Part shown: positions 17,626-28,336 of the stretch, piece after piece | Layout: every line of letters begins with the position of its first letter | Position numbering within the stretch: position 1 is the first letter of the stretch | DNA from: Alteromonas ponticola | GTDB lineage: Bacteria; Pseudomonadota; Gammaproteobacteria; Enterobacterales; Alteromonadaceae | Direction: 5' to 3' | Length of the DNA stretch: 64,000 nucleotides | Assembly (NCBI RefSeq): GCF_012911815.1 | Contig: NZ_JAATNW010000001.1 | Location: 62,001-126,000 of the forward strand | Notes under the pieces: model-generated | The model's database searches: none | Told to the model about the DNA's origin: nothing | What the model saw: the letters and a program-made list of their open reading frames with translations, nothing else | Program-made: the position numbers and the translations under genes

Positions 17626-18636
17626 TTGATTAAGTGGTTTCAACGACTTTCGCTTAGTGAAGATGAGTTTCTGTATAAATCATCGCTGCGCATTGCAGTT
17701 GTGTTTATTATCATGGGACTTCCTTTCGCTGTAAATCACCTGATAAATGGACAGACCGTACTGGCGGTTTATTCCCTGGGTATTATTGCAGTACTCGCAC
17801 TGAACGCCATAAGCACCATTAAACTTAAACGCTATCATACCGATCTGATTTTATTTGGTTTAGTACCCGCCGTAACCGTCTTTTTAATAGAACTACTGTT
17901 CACCCAGGGTGTATTTGGCTGCTTGTGGTGTTATCCGGCAATCATTGCCTGCTACTTTATGCTCCCTGAGCGGCGTGCCTGGGTAGCTAGCGGGTTCATG
18001 TTACTCCTGCTTATTCCAAACATCTGGTTAATTTTTGATACCGCACTGGCTATTCGTACTTCGATTACGCTAATTATGGTCGCCTCATTCACTGCCATAT
18101 TTATTCGCGTCATAGCAGTTCAGCATGAAAAGCTGAAGCAACTTGCAGTGACTGATGAGTTAACCGGCTTACGGAACAAACGTTCGCTGGAAGAGGAATT
18201 AACAAAGATTATTGAGCAGTCTAAACGTGGCGCTGTGCCCATTGCCGCGGTCACGTTTGAAATTGATCATTTTAAACGTATCAGTGACCAACTGGGTGAA
18301 AACGTAGCTGATGGTGTCTTAAAAGGTGTCAGTAGCTTCTTAAAACAGCGTTGCCGTAAAGTTGATCTGCTGTATCGAATTGCCGATGAAAAATTTTTAG
18401 TGGTGTTATTTAATGCACCAATAGAAAAAGCAAACCTGGTAGCGGAGCAACTTCGCGTATCCATTGAGAAGCTTTACTTGCTTCAGGGTACAAATGTTAC
18501 AGCCAGTTTTGGTATCGCCGGTATTATTGGCACTGATGACTGGCGGGCCTGGCTTCAGCGAGCCGAGCAGCGTCTGCTCAAAGCCAAACAAGCAGGTCGA
18601 AATCAAATTGTGTCATCGGATGAGCAGGTAAAATAA
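17626..18636 (+). CDS. membrane protein with degenerate GGDEF domain
   Basis: A 336-residue protein with about six N-terminal membrane helices (residues 20-165) and a GGDEF-family domain (about 170-330). The entry motif DELTGLRNKR is intact, but the active-site loop reads RIADEKF (251-257) where RxGGDEF is expected. The metal-binding aspartate of FDID is Glu (FEIDHFK), and the conserved ND and H positions are also lost. Diguanylate cyclase activity is therefore unlikely; it may bind a ligand or partner instead. The start is TTG at 17626 with AGGA 7 bp upstream; no ATG gives the N-terminus. It ends 10 bp from the convergent rmuC. Confidence 0.8.
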   Translation: MIKWFQRLSLSEDEFLYKSSLRIAVVFIIMGLPFAVNHLINGQTVLAVYSLGIIAVLALNAISTIKLKRYHTDLILFGLVPAVTVFLIELLFTQGVFGCLWCYPAIIACYFMLPERRAWVASGFMLLLLIPNIWLIFDTALAIRTSITLIMVASFTAIFIRVIAVQHEKLKQLAVTDELTGLRNKRSLEEELTKIIEQSKRGAVPIAAVTFEIDHFKRISDQLGENVADGVLKGVSSFLKQRCRKVDLLYRIADEKFLVVLFNAPIEKANLVAEQLRVSIEKLYLLQGTNVTASFGIAGIIGTDDWRAWLQRAEQRLLKAKQAGRNQIVSSDEQVK

Positions 18637-18646
18637 CGCTGCCAGC

Positions 18647-20110
18647 TCACATTGGCTCTGATTCGTCGTCCATTTCACTACTGACTAAGTCACTCGCGAG
18701 TCGTTTGGATGACTGTACACCTAACAGGCGGAATTGCTCTACCTGGCGAACCATGTTGCCGCGGCCCTGACTTAACTTACTGAATGCGCCTTCATAATGT
18801 TTCTGTGTGGTCTCCAGAGACTTGCCAATTTTCTCCATATCGCCAACAAAGCCGACAAATTTGTCATACAATTTAGTCGCATGCTGGGCAATCTTTTGCG
18901 CATTCTGATTCTGGTATTCGTATTGCCAGATATTATTGATAGTGCGCAATGCAACAAGTAAGTTGGTGGGGCTAACTAACATAATGTTGTGGGACAGTGC
19001 CAGGTTAACCAGATTAGGGTCTTCCTCAATGGCCAACAAAAAAGCGGGTTCAATTGGAATAAACATCAAAACATAATCCAGCGTCTTGATGCTCTCAATT
19101 TGCTGATAATCTTTTGCTCCCAGCCCTTTAATGTGCGTTCTTATGGAGTTGACATGTTCAGTGAGCAAACGTTTGCGTTCAGACTCATCGTCAGCATTAT
19201 AAAAACGCTCATAAGCAGATAGGCTGACCTTTGAGTCAATGATAACGTCTTTTTGATTCGGTAAATGCACTACAACATCGGGTTGTTGCAGCTTACCTGC
19301 AGCACTTCTGGCGCTCACCTGGATTTCAAACTCATGCCCCTCGCGCAGCCCGGACTCGGTCAAAATGCGCTCAAGCACGACTTCGCCCCAATTGCCTTGC
19401 TTCTTGTTATCTCCCTTTAGCGCCTGGGTCAACGCCGCTGCTTCTTCTGTAATTTTCTGATTGAGCTCTTTCAACGAATGAATTTCGGTTTTGAGCGACG
19501 CCCTTTCCTGCCCTTCACGAATGTATTGATCGCTGACCTGCTTTTTGAAGCCTTCTATTTGTTCCTTTAACGGAGTCAAAATCGCGGATAGCCCTGATTC
19601 ATTTAACTTGCTGAAGTTCTCACTCTTTTGTTCAAAAATTTTGTTGGCCAAATTTTCAAATTGGGTCTGCAATCGCTGTTCAGCCTGTTCCATCAGTTGC
19701 AGTTTTTCCTGATGAGATTTTTCAATTTCGGTCAAACGCGCAGATTTGGCTTCGTAACGACCATGCAGTGAAGACAATTCACGCTTATGTTCGTTCAGTT
19801 GATACTGAAGGTCGGCCAGACGTTCTTCAGTTTGCTCAAGCTGCTCTGCTTTGGCGAGTAACTCTCCCAACTGGGTACGTGAATGATAGATCTGTTCACG
19901 ATGTGCTTTTAACTCATCTTCGAGTTTATAAATATGATGAGCCGATTCGGCCTGTGATTGCGAAAGCTGATGCTTAAGAATGGTATTTTCCGCCAGCGCT
20001 TCCTGACTGGTGTTGCTGTGTTTACGATAGCTGATTAACCAGCCAAAAATGAAACTCAGTACGACAGCCGCTAGTACTAATGCGAGAAAATATTGATGGT
20101 CCAGATACAT
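18647..20110 (-). CDS. rmuC: DNA recombination protein RmuC
   Basis: RmuC family protein, which in E. coli limits inversions at short repeats; it has a nuclease-like core. One N-terminal membrane helix (about 8-27) is followed by a long coiled coil (about 35-200) and the conserved RmuC domain with GNWGEVVLERILTESGL, PDVVVHLPNQKDVIIDSKVS and LAIEEDPNLVN. About 487 residues, close to family length. ATG at 20110 is preferred over a GTG one codon upstream. Its promoter must lie in the short gap to fumarase. Confidence 0.93.
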   Translation of the reverse strand: MYLDHQYFLALVLAAVVLSFIFGWLISYRKHSNTSQEALAENTILKHQLSQSQAESAHHIYKLEDELKAHREQIYHSRTQLGELLAKAEQLEQTEERLADLQYQLNEHKRELSSLHGRYEAKSARLTEIEKSHQEKLQLMEQAEQRLQTQFENLANKIFEQKSENFSKLNESGLSAILTPLKEQIEGFKKQVSDQYIREGQERASLKTEIHSLKELNQKITEEAAALTQALKGDNKKQGNWGEVVLERILTESGLREGHEFEIQVSARSAAGKLQQPDVVVHLPNQKDVIIDSKVSLSAYERFYNADDESERKRLLTEHVNSIRTHIKGLGAKDYQQIESIKTLDYVLMFIPIEPAFLLAIEEDPNLVNLALSHNIMLVSPTNLLVALRTINNIWQYEYQNQNAQKIAQHATKLYDKFVGFVGDMEKIGKSLETTQKHYEGAFSKLSQGRGNMVRQVEQFRLLGVQSSKRLASDLVSSEMDDESEPM

Positions 20111-20126
20111 CACAACAAGGCAATCC

Positions 20127-20155
20127 GTATAAAAGATGGGAGCCCTTCGGCCCCC
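20127..20155 (-). terminator. terminator of the fumarase gene
   Basis: On the minus strand GGGGGCC / GGCTCCC (7 bp with one G-T pair, 20138-20144 and 20149-20155), loop GAAG, followed by ATCTTTTAT. It lies 12 bp after the fumarase stop. Confidence 0.65.
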
Positions 20156-20167
20156 TTGTTATTAGTA

Positions 20168-21697
20168 TTATTTAGACAGTTCCGCGTCTAACGACTCGAT
20201 GTTCGCCTTCCAAATTGCAGGCCCGGTTTCATGCGCATTGGCGCCCGTGCTATCCACTGCAACTGTAACAGGCATGTCTTCCACTTCGAACTCGTAAATT
20301 GCTTCCATACCTAAATCTTCAAACGCCACCACACGGGCTTTTTTGATTGCTTTTGAAACAAGATAAGCGGCGCCACCAACGGCCATCAAATACACCGCTT
20401 TATGCTGTGCAATTGACTTGACGGTGGCAGGACCGCGCTCTGCTTTACCAATCATGCCAATCAATCCCGTTTGTTCCAACATCATATCGGTGAATTTGTC
20501 CATTCGGGTAGCCGTTGTGGGGCCTGCAGGGCCTACCACTTCATTACCTACCGCATCAACGGGGCCAACGTAATAAATAAAGCGATTGGTTAAAGCGACT
20601 CCGTCTGGTAAACCTTCGCCATTTTCTAACATGGTCTGAATACGCTTGTGCGCAGCATCCCGTCCGGTCAGCATTTTGCCTGACAGCAATACGGTTTCGC
20701 CCACTTTCCATTCCTGAATATCTTTTTTGGTTACCTCGTCCATATTCACGCGACGGGTATTTTCACTCACTTCCCAGGTTACCTCGGGCCACTCTTCTAA
20801 TTTAGGGGCTTTCAGTTCAGCCGGCCCTCTGCCATCTAAATAAAAGTGCGCATGGCGTGTGGCAGCACAGTTGGGGATCATGGCCACCGGTTTGGATGCC
20901 GCGTGGGTCGGAACCGATTTAATTTTCACATCAACCACAGTAGTCAGGCCGCCCAGCCCCTGTGCACCAATTCCCAGTTTATTAACCCGCTCAAATATTT
21001 CAAGTCGAAGCTTTTCATCGGTAGTTTGTGGCTCGCGTTCCATCAACTCCTGAATATCCACCGGATCCATCAGACTTTCTTTAGCGAGTACTGCAGCCTT
21101 TTCAGCGGTACCTCCTATACCTATTCCAAGCATTCCTGGGGGGCACCAGCCAGCGCCCATTGTCGGCAAGGTTTTGACCACCCAGTCGGCGATATCGTCG
21201 CTGGGGTTTAACATCACCATTTTCGATTTGTTTTCTGAGCCACCGCCTTTAGCTGCAATCATCACTTCAACTTTATCACCGGCCACCATGTCAATATGTA
21301 CCACTGCTGGAGTGTTGTCTTTAGTGTTTGTTCTGGCGCCGGCCGGGTCTGCAACGATGGACGCGCGCAACGGATTATCCGAATTAAGGTAAGCACGGCG
21401 TGTGCCTTCATCAACCATTTGTTGTACGGTTAAATCATGCTTATCCCATTGTACCGACATCCCTATTTTAACGAAGCAGGTAACAATCCCGGTATCCTGG
21501 CATAAAGGACGTTTGCCTTCTGCAGACATTCTGGAATTGATTAAAATCTGCGCCATTGCATCCTTTGCCGCCTGGCTTTGCTCTTTTAAATACGCCTGTT
21601 CGACAGCTTTAACGTAATCCAACGGGTGATAGTAGGAAATAAACTGAAGGGCATCCTCGATGCTATCAATAAAGTCTTGTTGACGAATTACGGTCAT
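20168..21697 (-). CDS. fumA: class I fumarate hydratase (4Fe-4S)
   Basis: TCA-cycle enzyme interconverting fumarate and malate, oxygen-sensitive iron-sulfur type, 509 residues. It has the two fused family domains: the alpha part with CQDTGIVTCF, GGGSENKSK and MGAGWCPPGMLGIGIGGTAEKA, and the beta part with LLSGKMLTGRDAAHKR, YYVGPVDAVGNEVVGPAGPTTATRMD and GKAERGPATV. The cysteines in CQDTG, GWCPPG and IPNCAATR are candidate cluster ligands. GAGGAAG precedes the ATG. Single-gene unit. L(+)-tartrate dehydratase is a related alternative, but the fused single chain fits fumarase. Confidence 0.93.
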   Translation of the reverse strand: MTVIRQQDFIDSIEDALQFISYYHPLDYVKAVEQAYLKEQSQAAKDAMAQILINSRMSAEGKRPLCQDTGIVTCFVKIGMSVQWDKHDLTVQQMVDEGTRRAYLNSDNPLRASIVADPAGARTNTKDNTPAVVHIDMVAGDKVEVMIAAKGGGSENKSKMVMLNPSDDIADWVVKTLPTMGAGWCPPGMLGIGIGGTAEKAAVLAKESLMDPVDIQELMEREPQTTDEKLRLEIFERVNKLGIGAQGLGGLTTVVDVKIKSVPTHAASKPVAMIPNCAATRHAHFYLDGRGPAELKAPKLEEWPEVTWEVSENTRRVNMDEVTKKDIQEWKVGETVLLSGKMLTGRDAAHKRIQTMLENGEGLPDGVALTNRFIYYVGPVDAVGNEVVGPAGPTTATRMDKFTDMMLEQTGLIGMIGKAERGPATVKSIAQHKAVYLMAVGGAAYLVSKAIKKARVVAFEDLGMEAIYEFEVEDMPVTVAVDSTGANAHETGPAIWKANIESLDAELSK

Positions 21698-22006
21698 GGC
21701 TTCCTCATTTAACTGATTGCCTGCTTCACTATCTTTGCGCGATACTTTGCTGGTTATTAATATTTTTTCGCAAAGCTAAATCTGCTGTCTGGTTCGGTTT
21801 GCCTAAGATGGCTTAAGCGCGACACGCAGGCTCCGGATAGTAAAACGGTTTAATTATAGTCTTGGCATTACAAAAAAGCGTATACTAGCGCAACTTAACG
21901 ATGCTCACCAAGCAATAAGCCATTTCAGGCAAAGATATTTCGCCTTTTTCATGCTTTATGAGTGTAAATCGCACGCACCAAACTCAGTTAAATTTATCAT
22001 TGTTTT
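21698..22006. other. 309-bp intergenic region between divergent fumA and pabB
   Basis: Divergent promoter region. A TATACT at 21881-21886 is a plausible pabB -10, but the nearest TTGGCA (21862-21867) is only 13 bp away, so I do not call a promoter. A weak inverted repeat CTTTGCG / CGCAAAG (21733-21739, 21769-21775) flanks an AT-rich loop on the fumA side. No small gene seen. Confidence 0.4.
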
Positions 22007-23419
22007 ATGTCAGATAATTTGTCGCAAAAACTTATTGTTACATCGCTAAATCGTCCCGCTTCAGTTGATTTACATCATCTATTTGAGTGTATAGAAAGCA
22101 AACCGTTTTCGGTTTTATTTGATTCTGCTGGCAGTCGTGAAAGTCATGCTCGCTTTAATATCGCGGCATGGGAGCCGGTGTTTGTGGTAGTGGCTGAAAA
22201 CGGACGAACATTTGTTCATGATCGACGCAATAACGTTGAAACCACTTCCAGTCTGGCACCATTGCAAGCTGTCAGCGAATTGATGCAGCGTCACTTTAAA
22301 CACTATTCCATAGACAGTGATATAGATAATGATGTGATCGATTCGCTGCCTTTTCTTGTCGGCGCGGCAGGTTTATGTAGCTATGATTTGGGCAGATATT
22401 ATGAGCATTTACCCAATACGGCAGTAAGTGAATTATCTTGCCCGGACATGGCAATTGGTATTTACAGCCACACACTGATTGAAGATAGTGTTAGCGGAGT
22501 TATTTATGAATGCAGATTGGCTACTGAGCCAGCGATTGATATTGCAAGCTGGTTAAACCAGAGAAAAGTTGCTGACCGTTTTGATTTAACTTCCGACTGG
22601 CAAGCCAACTTAACGCAGGCCGAGTACACGCAGGCGTTGGATAAAATTGACAGTTACCTGCGAGCTGGAGATTGCTATCAGGTCAACATGGCGCAACGAT
22701 TTTGCGCAAGCTATCAAGGCAGTGAGTGGGATGCTTACATGCGTTTACAGCAGCAAAATAAAGCGCCCTTTTCAGTGTTTATGCGCTTGCACGAAAACTG
22801 TATTTTGAGTATTTCGCCAGAAAGGTTTATCTCAGTCAGACAGACGGAGGTGGAATCTAAACCGATCAAGGGGACACGACCACGTTACCCTGATAAGGTC
22901 AAAGATGAGGCAAGCAGCAATTCACTGCTGAATTCAGAAAAAGATCGTGCAGAAAATCTTATGATAGTTGATTTGTTACGCAATGATCTCAGTAAGCATT
23001 GTCAGCCTTATTCAGTTGATGTCCCCGCCCTGTTTGCACTTGAAAGTTATGCTGCCGTCCACCATCTTGTAAGTACGGTTAAGGGCAAACTGAAGTCAGA
23101 CAGCAGTGCCTGGGATCTGCTTGCTGGCGCATTTCCTGGCGGCTCAATCACAGGGGCACCTAAAATCAGAGCCATGGAAATTATTGATGAGCTGGAACCT
23201 CACCGCCGCCACGTTTATTGTGGCAGTATGCTTTATATGGGTATTCGTGAAGATATGGATTCAAATATACTGATTCGCACATTGTTAACAGAAAAACAGC
23301 ATGTTTATTGTTGGGCGGGCGGCGGCATAGTGCTTGATTCAGATGCGAATGAGGAATATCAGGAAACCCTGGATAAGGTTTCAAAAATATTGCCCGTGCT
23401 GGGACGAACGCATGAATAG
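22007..23419 (+). CDS. pabB: aminodeoxychorismate synthase component I
   Basis: Makes 4-amino-4-deoxychorismate from chorismate with ammonia from a PabA-type glutaminase; folate pathway, cytosol. 470 residues: N-terminal anthranilate-synthase-I domain, then the chorismate-binding domain with SPERFISV, KPIKGTRPRYP, NLMIVDLLRNDL, GSITGAPKIRAMEIIDELE and HVYCGSMLYMG. KPIKGT, where PabB has its catalytic lysine, supports PabB over TrpE. It overlaps nudL by 8 bp, so the two are translationally coupled. Confidence 0.92.
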   Translation: MSDNLSQKLIVTSLNRPASVDLHHLFECIESKPFSVLFDSAGSRESHARFNIAAWEPVFVVVAENGRTFVHDRRNNVETTSSLAPLQAVSELMQRHFKHYSIDSDIDNDVIDSLPFLVGAAGLCSYDLGRYYEHLPNTAVSELSCPDMAIGIYSHTLIEDSVSGVIYECRLATEPAIDIASWLNQRKVADRFDLTSDWQANLTQAEYTQALDKIDSYLRAGDCYQVNMAQRFCASYQGSEWDAYMRLQQQNKAPFSVFMRLHENCILSISPERFISVRQTEVESKPIKGTRPRYPDKVKDEASSNSLLNSEKDRAENLMIVDLLRNDLSKHCQPYSVDVPALFALESYAAVHHLVSTVKGKLKSDSSAWDLLAGAFPGGSITGAPKIRAMEIIDELEPHRRHVYCGSMLYMGIREDMDSNILIRTLLTEKQHVYCWAGGGIVLDSDANEEYQETLDKVSKILPVLGRTHE

Positions 23420-24005
23420 AGCAGACTTTCTGCGTCGTTTTCATCATATTGAACGGGTTCACAGCGAACGTGACTATCCGCTTTCCTACACCGGCCGTCC
23501 TGCTGCGGTACTTATCCCACTGGTGGATTATGCCAGCGAGTTGCGTGTACTCTTGACTGAGCGAGCTCACCACTTGCGCCATCATGCCGGACAAATTGCT
23601 TTTCCCGGTGGTGGGGCTGAAGCTGAAGATTCCTTTCCGGTGGGTACTGCGTTACGTGAAGCTGAAGAGGAAATAGGCCTTTCACCTGAGCGAGTGCAGA
23701 TAATTGGCGCGTTACCTGATTATCGGACCATTAGTGGCTACACCATCAAACCAGTAATTGGCCTGGTTAAACCTGAAAGTAAATTAACCTTGGACAAAAA
23801 TGAGGTTGCCAGTGCCTTCGAAGCCCCTCTGTCCTATTTGATGGACCGTGAGAACCATCTTACGCATCATACCCATCGACACGGGCAGACATTTCCCATT
23901 TATTTTATTCCATGGAAGCAATATATGATTTGGGGAGCGACCGCTGCCCTGTTACGCAATTTATCGTTTCACCTGATCGCAGATGATAAATCACTATCAA
24001 GTTAA
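23412..24005 (+). CDS. nudL: CoA pyrophosphatase NudL (Nudix hydrolase)
   Basis: Nudix hydrolase predicted to cleave CoA and CoA derivatives to 3',5'-ADP and phosphopantetheine. 197 residues. The NudL-specific motif LLTERAHHLRHHAGQIAFPG runs into the Nudix box (GGGAEAEDSFPVGTALREAE then EEIGL). The start at 23412 is chosen because MNRADFLRRF fits the family and overlaps the pabB end by 8 bp; a longer frame from 23334 lies inside pabB. Confidence 0.9.
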   Translation: MNRADFLRRFHHIERVHSERDYPLSYTGRPAAVLIPLVDYASELRVLLTERAHHLRHHAGQIAFPGGGAEAEDSFPVGTALREAEEEIGLSPERVQIIGALPDYRTISGYTIKPVIGLVKPESKLTLDKNEVASAFEAPLSYLMDRENHLTHHTHRHGQTFPIYFIPWKQYMIWGATAALLRNLSFHLIADDKSLSS

Positions 24006-24064
24006 GTTTACAATCCAGCGCGTTCATTTTCGACTACATTTCTAATAGTGTGTTGTAGTTACCA

Positions 24065-24096
24065 TTGACTACATGCATGATCACATTAAATATAAT
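24065..24096 (+). promoter_or_regulatory. possible sdaA promoter
   Basis: TTGACT (24065-24070) and a perfect TATAAT (24091-24096), but the spacer is 20 bp, longer than ideal. Transcription would begin only about 10 nt before the ATG at 24113, giving an almost leaderless mRNA, in keeping with the missing Shine-Dalgarno. Confidence 0.3.
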
Positions 24097-24112
24097 ATTG
24101 GACTTATACCCT

Positions 24113-25483
24113 ATGATTAGTATTTTCGATATGTTCAGTATCGGGATTGGCCCATCCAGCTCGCATACTGTAGGCCCTATGCGGGCCGGAGCTGAATTTG
24201 CAGCAAAACTCAAACAAGAAAACGTACTTGAGCAAATCACCTCGATAAAAGTAGAGCTTTACGGTTCGCTGGGGCAAACCGGAAAAGGCCACGGCACCGG
24301 TAAAGCTGTTATCCTGGGCCTGTTAGGCGAATTGCCTGAATCAGTCGATGTCGACTCAATTGAGGCCCGTCTTGAAACTATTCATAACAGCCAAAAGCTG
24401 CTGCTCAATGGTGAGCGCGAAGTGGCCTTTCCTAACAAAAATGCTATCGTTTTTCACCGTCGCAAATCACTACCACGACATGCCAATGCGTTGACGTTCT
24501 TTGCCTACAAGGGTGAAGAAATATTACGTCAGCAAACCTACTACAGTATCGGTGGTGGCTTTATTATCAAAGACGAAGAGTTTGAAGAAGTCAAAGATAA
24601 TGCTTTGTCGCAGCAGGCTAAAGTCCCCTTCCCTTTTAAAAGTGCTAACGAATTAATGGCGATGTGCCGCGAACAGGGTTTACGCATCAGTTCGTTAATG
24701 ATGAAGAACGAGGCTGTTCATCGCCCAGAAAAAGAAGTGCGTTCTATGCTCTTTGAGATTTGGCAGGTAATGAAAGCCTGCATTGACCGTGGCATCGAAA
24801 GTGAAGGTATCTTACCTGGCGGCTTGAAGGTGGTCAGACGCGCGCCCGGTCTTTATCAGCGTTTACAGAACGAACGCTCAAATGATCCAATGCAAACCAT
24901 GGACTGGGTCAACTTGTTCGCGCTGGCAGTGAATGAAGAAAACGCTGCAGGCGGACGGGTGGTTACTGCGCCCACCAATGGCGCTGCTGGTATTATCCCT
25001 GCAGTCATGCAGTATTACGACAAGTTTGTACGTCCATTGGATGCCGAAACGGCCAGTCGGTTTTTACTTACCGCCGGCGCAATAGGCATACTATACAAAG
25101 AAAATGCATCCATATCGGGTGCAGAAGTAGGTTGTCAGGGTGAAGTCGGCGTTGCCTGTTCAATGGCAGCGGGAGCATTAGCTGAAATCATGGGTGGCTC
25201 AGTTGCAGCGGTTGAAAACGCCGCTGAAATTGGCATGGAACACAATCTGGGGCTCACCTGTGATCCAGTGGGCGGATTGGTACAGGTCCCCTGTATTGAG
25301 CGCAATGCGATGGGCGCAATTAAGGCAATTAACGCATCAAGACTGGCCCTGCGTGGCAGTGGCGAGCATAAAGTATCGTTAGATAAAGTTATTAAAACGA
25401 TGCGCGAAACCGGTAATGACATGAAAACCAAATACAAAGAAACCGCGCGTGGCGGTTTAGCAGTTAACATTATCGAGTGTTAA
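24113..25483 (+). CDS. sdaA: L-serine ammonia-lyase (iron-sulfur, SdaA type)
   Basis: Deaminates L-serine to pyruvate and ammonia with a 4Fe-4S cluster. 456 residues, the usual single-chain length. The N-terminal beta domain begins [19 protein letters not shown], the family signature that fixes the start at 24113 rather than the in-frame ATG at 24065. The C-terminal alpha domain carries [19 protein letters not shown] and [12 protein letters not shown] with the cluster cysteines. It is followed by a hairpin and the convergent cysB. Confidence 0.95.
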   Translation: MISIFDMFSIGIGPSSSHTVGPMRAGAEFAAKLKQENVLEQITSIKVELYGSLGQTGKGHGTGKAVILGLLGELPESVDVDSIEARLETIHNSQKLLLNGEREVAFPNKNAIVFHRRKSLPRHANALTFFAYKGEEILRQQTYYSIGGGFIIKDEEFEEVKDNALSQQAKVPFPFKSANELMAMCREQGLRISSLMMKNEAVHRPEKEVRSMLFEIWQVMKACIDRGIESEGILPGGLKVVRRAPGLYQRLQNERSNDPMQTMDWVNLFALAVNEENAAGGRVVTAPTNGAAGIIPAVMQYYDKFVRPLDAETASRFLLTAGAIGILYKENASISGAEVGCQGEVGVACSMAAGALAEIMGGSVAAVENAAEIGMEHNLGLTCDPVGGLVQVPCIERNAMGAIKAINASRLALRGSGEHKVSLDKVIKTMRETGNDMKTKYKETARGGLAVNIIEC

Positions 25484-25490
25484 AATTAAC

Positions 25491-25507
25491 GGGCAGCTCG
25501 GCTGCCC
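25491..25507. terminator. bidirectional terminator between sdaA and cysB
   Basis: Perfect 7-bp stem GGGCAGC / GCTGCCC with loop TCG. AT-rich sequence flanks it on both sides (ATTATTT on plus, GTTAATTTTAA on minus), in the 25-bp gap between convergent genes. Confidence 0.7.
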
Positions 25508-25508
25508 A

Positions 25509-26519
<1,011 letters not shown>

Positions 26520-26711
26520 TTAATGATAACGTTATATCGAAAAGTCACCATGAATGCTATAAAACTTTAATGTTTGGTAATAAATAAGCTGCAATTTCTA
26601 CAACACGAATGTATTGATAAAACTGTTAGGTATTCATTTATTTACGTAGTTATGGGAATGTATTTTTTATATCATTTACATTTTAAGTAGCGTATAAAAG
26701 GATTATCACCC

Positions 26712-27437
26712 GTGCTTAAGACAATCGAATCTGAACAGATGGATCACCCTACCGCCACATCTAACATAGACTTTTCTTCCGTGTTGGCTGCCGCTGTGCA
26801 CGATATGAAAAATTCACTGTGTTTATTGATCCAGTCGATTGAAAATTTATCTGATTCTATTCCTAAAGAACTGGATGAAGCTCACAATCAAGTTGCCAAC
26901 GTTCATTACGAAGCCTCCAGATTGAATACGAACCTTGTGCAGATGCTTTCACTGTACCGGGCACAGCTGGAAACGCTACCTATTACAGTTGACGAACATT
27001 TTATTGCCGATTTATTCGAAGATGTGACAGGCTCCAACGGTTTATATTCCAGACAACGTAAAGTCGCCATAGAAGTTGATGTCGATGCAGAGCTAAACTG
27101 GTACCTGGATGGTGATTTAGTATACATGTTAATCAATGATGTGGTGGTAAACGCTTTGCGCTACGGCACTTCGAAAATCAGGTTGAGTGCCAAAGAAGAA
27201 AACGCACAACTGGTTATCAGAGTAGAAGACGACGGACCCGGGTACCCGGAAGATATGCTGATAAAAAGTAATACTGAGCTTTCAGAATTTCAGGTGAGTC
27301 AGGGAAGAACCGGCCTGGGATTATTTTTCGCCAGACTGATTGCTGCAGCACACACCCGGGAATCTGATTGTGGGACCATCACCCTTTCAAACGGCGGTGA
27401 ATTAGGTGGTAGTGTTTTTGTAGTAAAATTACCGTAA
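26712..27437 (+). CDS. soluble sensor histidine kinase without sensor domain
   Basis: 241-residue cytosolic histidine kinase. A short N-terminus leads straight to the H-box AAAVHDMKNSL (His30), then the HATPase domain with N-box DVVVNALRYG, DDGPGYPEDM and GRTGLGLFFARL. There are no membrane helices and no PAS, HAMP or GAF domain. The start is GTG at 26712 with AAAGGA upstream; an ATG ten codons on is an alternative. No response regulator is adjacent; its partner could be one of the REC-TPR proteins at 35.1 or 56.3 kb (inference). The next gene is 82 bp downstream on the same strand. Confidence 0.82.
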   Translation: MLKTIESEQMDHPTATSNIDFSSVLAAAVHDMKNSLCLLIQSIENLSDSIPKELDEAHNQVANVHYEASRLNTNLVQMLSLYRAQLETLPITVDEHFIADLFEDVTGSNGLYSRQRKVAIEVDVDAELNWYLDGDLVYMLINDVVVNALRYGTSKIRLSAKEENAQLVIRVEDDGPGYPEDMLIKSNTELSEFQVSQGRTGLGLFFARLIAAAHTRESDCGTITLSNGGELGGSVFVVKLP

Positions 27438-27519
27438 ACTCTGCCGAAATAAGTATTAATGAAAAACGGTCGCGGTCGATAATGAGCAAAGCGACATGAA
27501 AAAGCGAGCTTAACGATTT

Positions 27520-28281
27520 ATGTTCACCATAATAATAATTTTAATCGTACTGCTGATTATCGCAGCTATTTTTATTAATGCTTTTCAGCAGCATCGTGCA
27601 AAACAGGAAGCGGATGAACGCGCCGAAGTAGCCAAGCAGAAAGCCATTATTGATGAAACTGAAAATGTGATGATGGCGGCCAGCAATATGCCCATTTCAC
27701 CTCGCATTTTACAGATACTGCAAAATCGCATTGTCAACGCGTTAAAAACGATTCGTTCAACCCGCCAATCTAACGCGGATATTAAACAACGTATATCAGA
27801 CGCTGAGAGCCGTGCTACCGCCCTGGAAAATGTTGACAGTTTACCGGTTAATGATTTTACGTTGCCTGACAATGACAAAATGATCATTCAGTATATTCAG
27901 GCGGTGAAAAAATTACGGGTGATGCTGCGTTCAGAACACACCAAAGGTAAAGTCGATACCAAAACCTTTATTGAAGAAGACAAAACCCTTGAGCGCTTGC
28001 AGCTGAAAGTTAACGTTGAAACACTGGCTCGCCGTGGCAGAAAAGCCATGAACTCAGGCATGTTGGGCTCGGCCCGCCAGTATTTTGAAAAAGCCATAGT
28101 GGCGCTCGATGCGCAATCACAACCAGACGACTATGCCGTATCACGCTTGAACACATTAAAAGAGTGGCTGCATGAAATTCAGGATAATCTTAAAAATACC
28201 AACGCAGAAGATCGCGCGCGCAAAAAAGAAGCTGAGCGTGACGAGCTGGACGAGTTGTTTGCTCCTAAGAAGAAATGGTAA
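27520..28281 (+). CDS. membrane-anchored coiled-coil/TPR-like protein, function unknown
   Basis: Not recognised. 253 residues: an N-terminal membrane helix (about 2-21), then a charged, mostly helical cytosolic part with coiled-coil character (about 25-125). A TPR-like pair of helices follows (RRGRKAMNSGMLGSARQYFE near 170), and the tail is highly charged, ending KKKW. No catalytic motif. It lies 82 bp after the soluble histidine kinase on the same strand and may anchor it or act with it (inference). A hairpin follows the stop. Confidence 0.65.
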   Translation: MFTIIIILIVLLIIAAIFINAFQQHRAKQEADERAEVAKQKAIIDETENVMMAASNMPISPRILQILQNRIVNALKTIRSTRQSNADIKQRISDAESRATALENVDSLPVNDFTLPDNDKMIIQYIQAVKKLRVMLRSEHTKGKVDTKTFIEEDKTLERLQLKVNVETLARRGRKAMNSGMLGSARQYFEKAIVALDAQSQPDDYAVSRLNTLKEWLHEIQDNLKNTNAEDRARKKEAERDELDELFAPKKKW

Positions 28282-28298
28282 GCATCTGTTAATTAAAT

Positions 28299-28326
28299 GC
28301 GTGTGTTGTGTCTTTGCAACACATGC
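28299..28326 (+). terminator. hairpin after the coiled-coil protein gene
   Basis: 10-bp stem GCGTGTGTTG / CAACACATGC (one G-T pair) with an 8-nt loop, followed by the weakly T-rich AACAATTTAG. It lies 17 bp after the stop codon and 10 bp before the convergent LysR gene; possible terminator. Confidence 0.5.
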
Positions 28327-28336
28327 AACAATTTAG

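Noticed and set aside
21862..21886. TTGGCA and TATACT as a pabB promoter
   Set aside because: The spacer is 13 bp, too short for a normal sigma-70 promoter.
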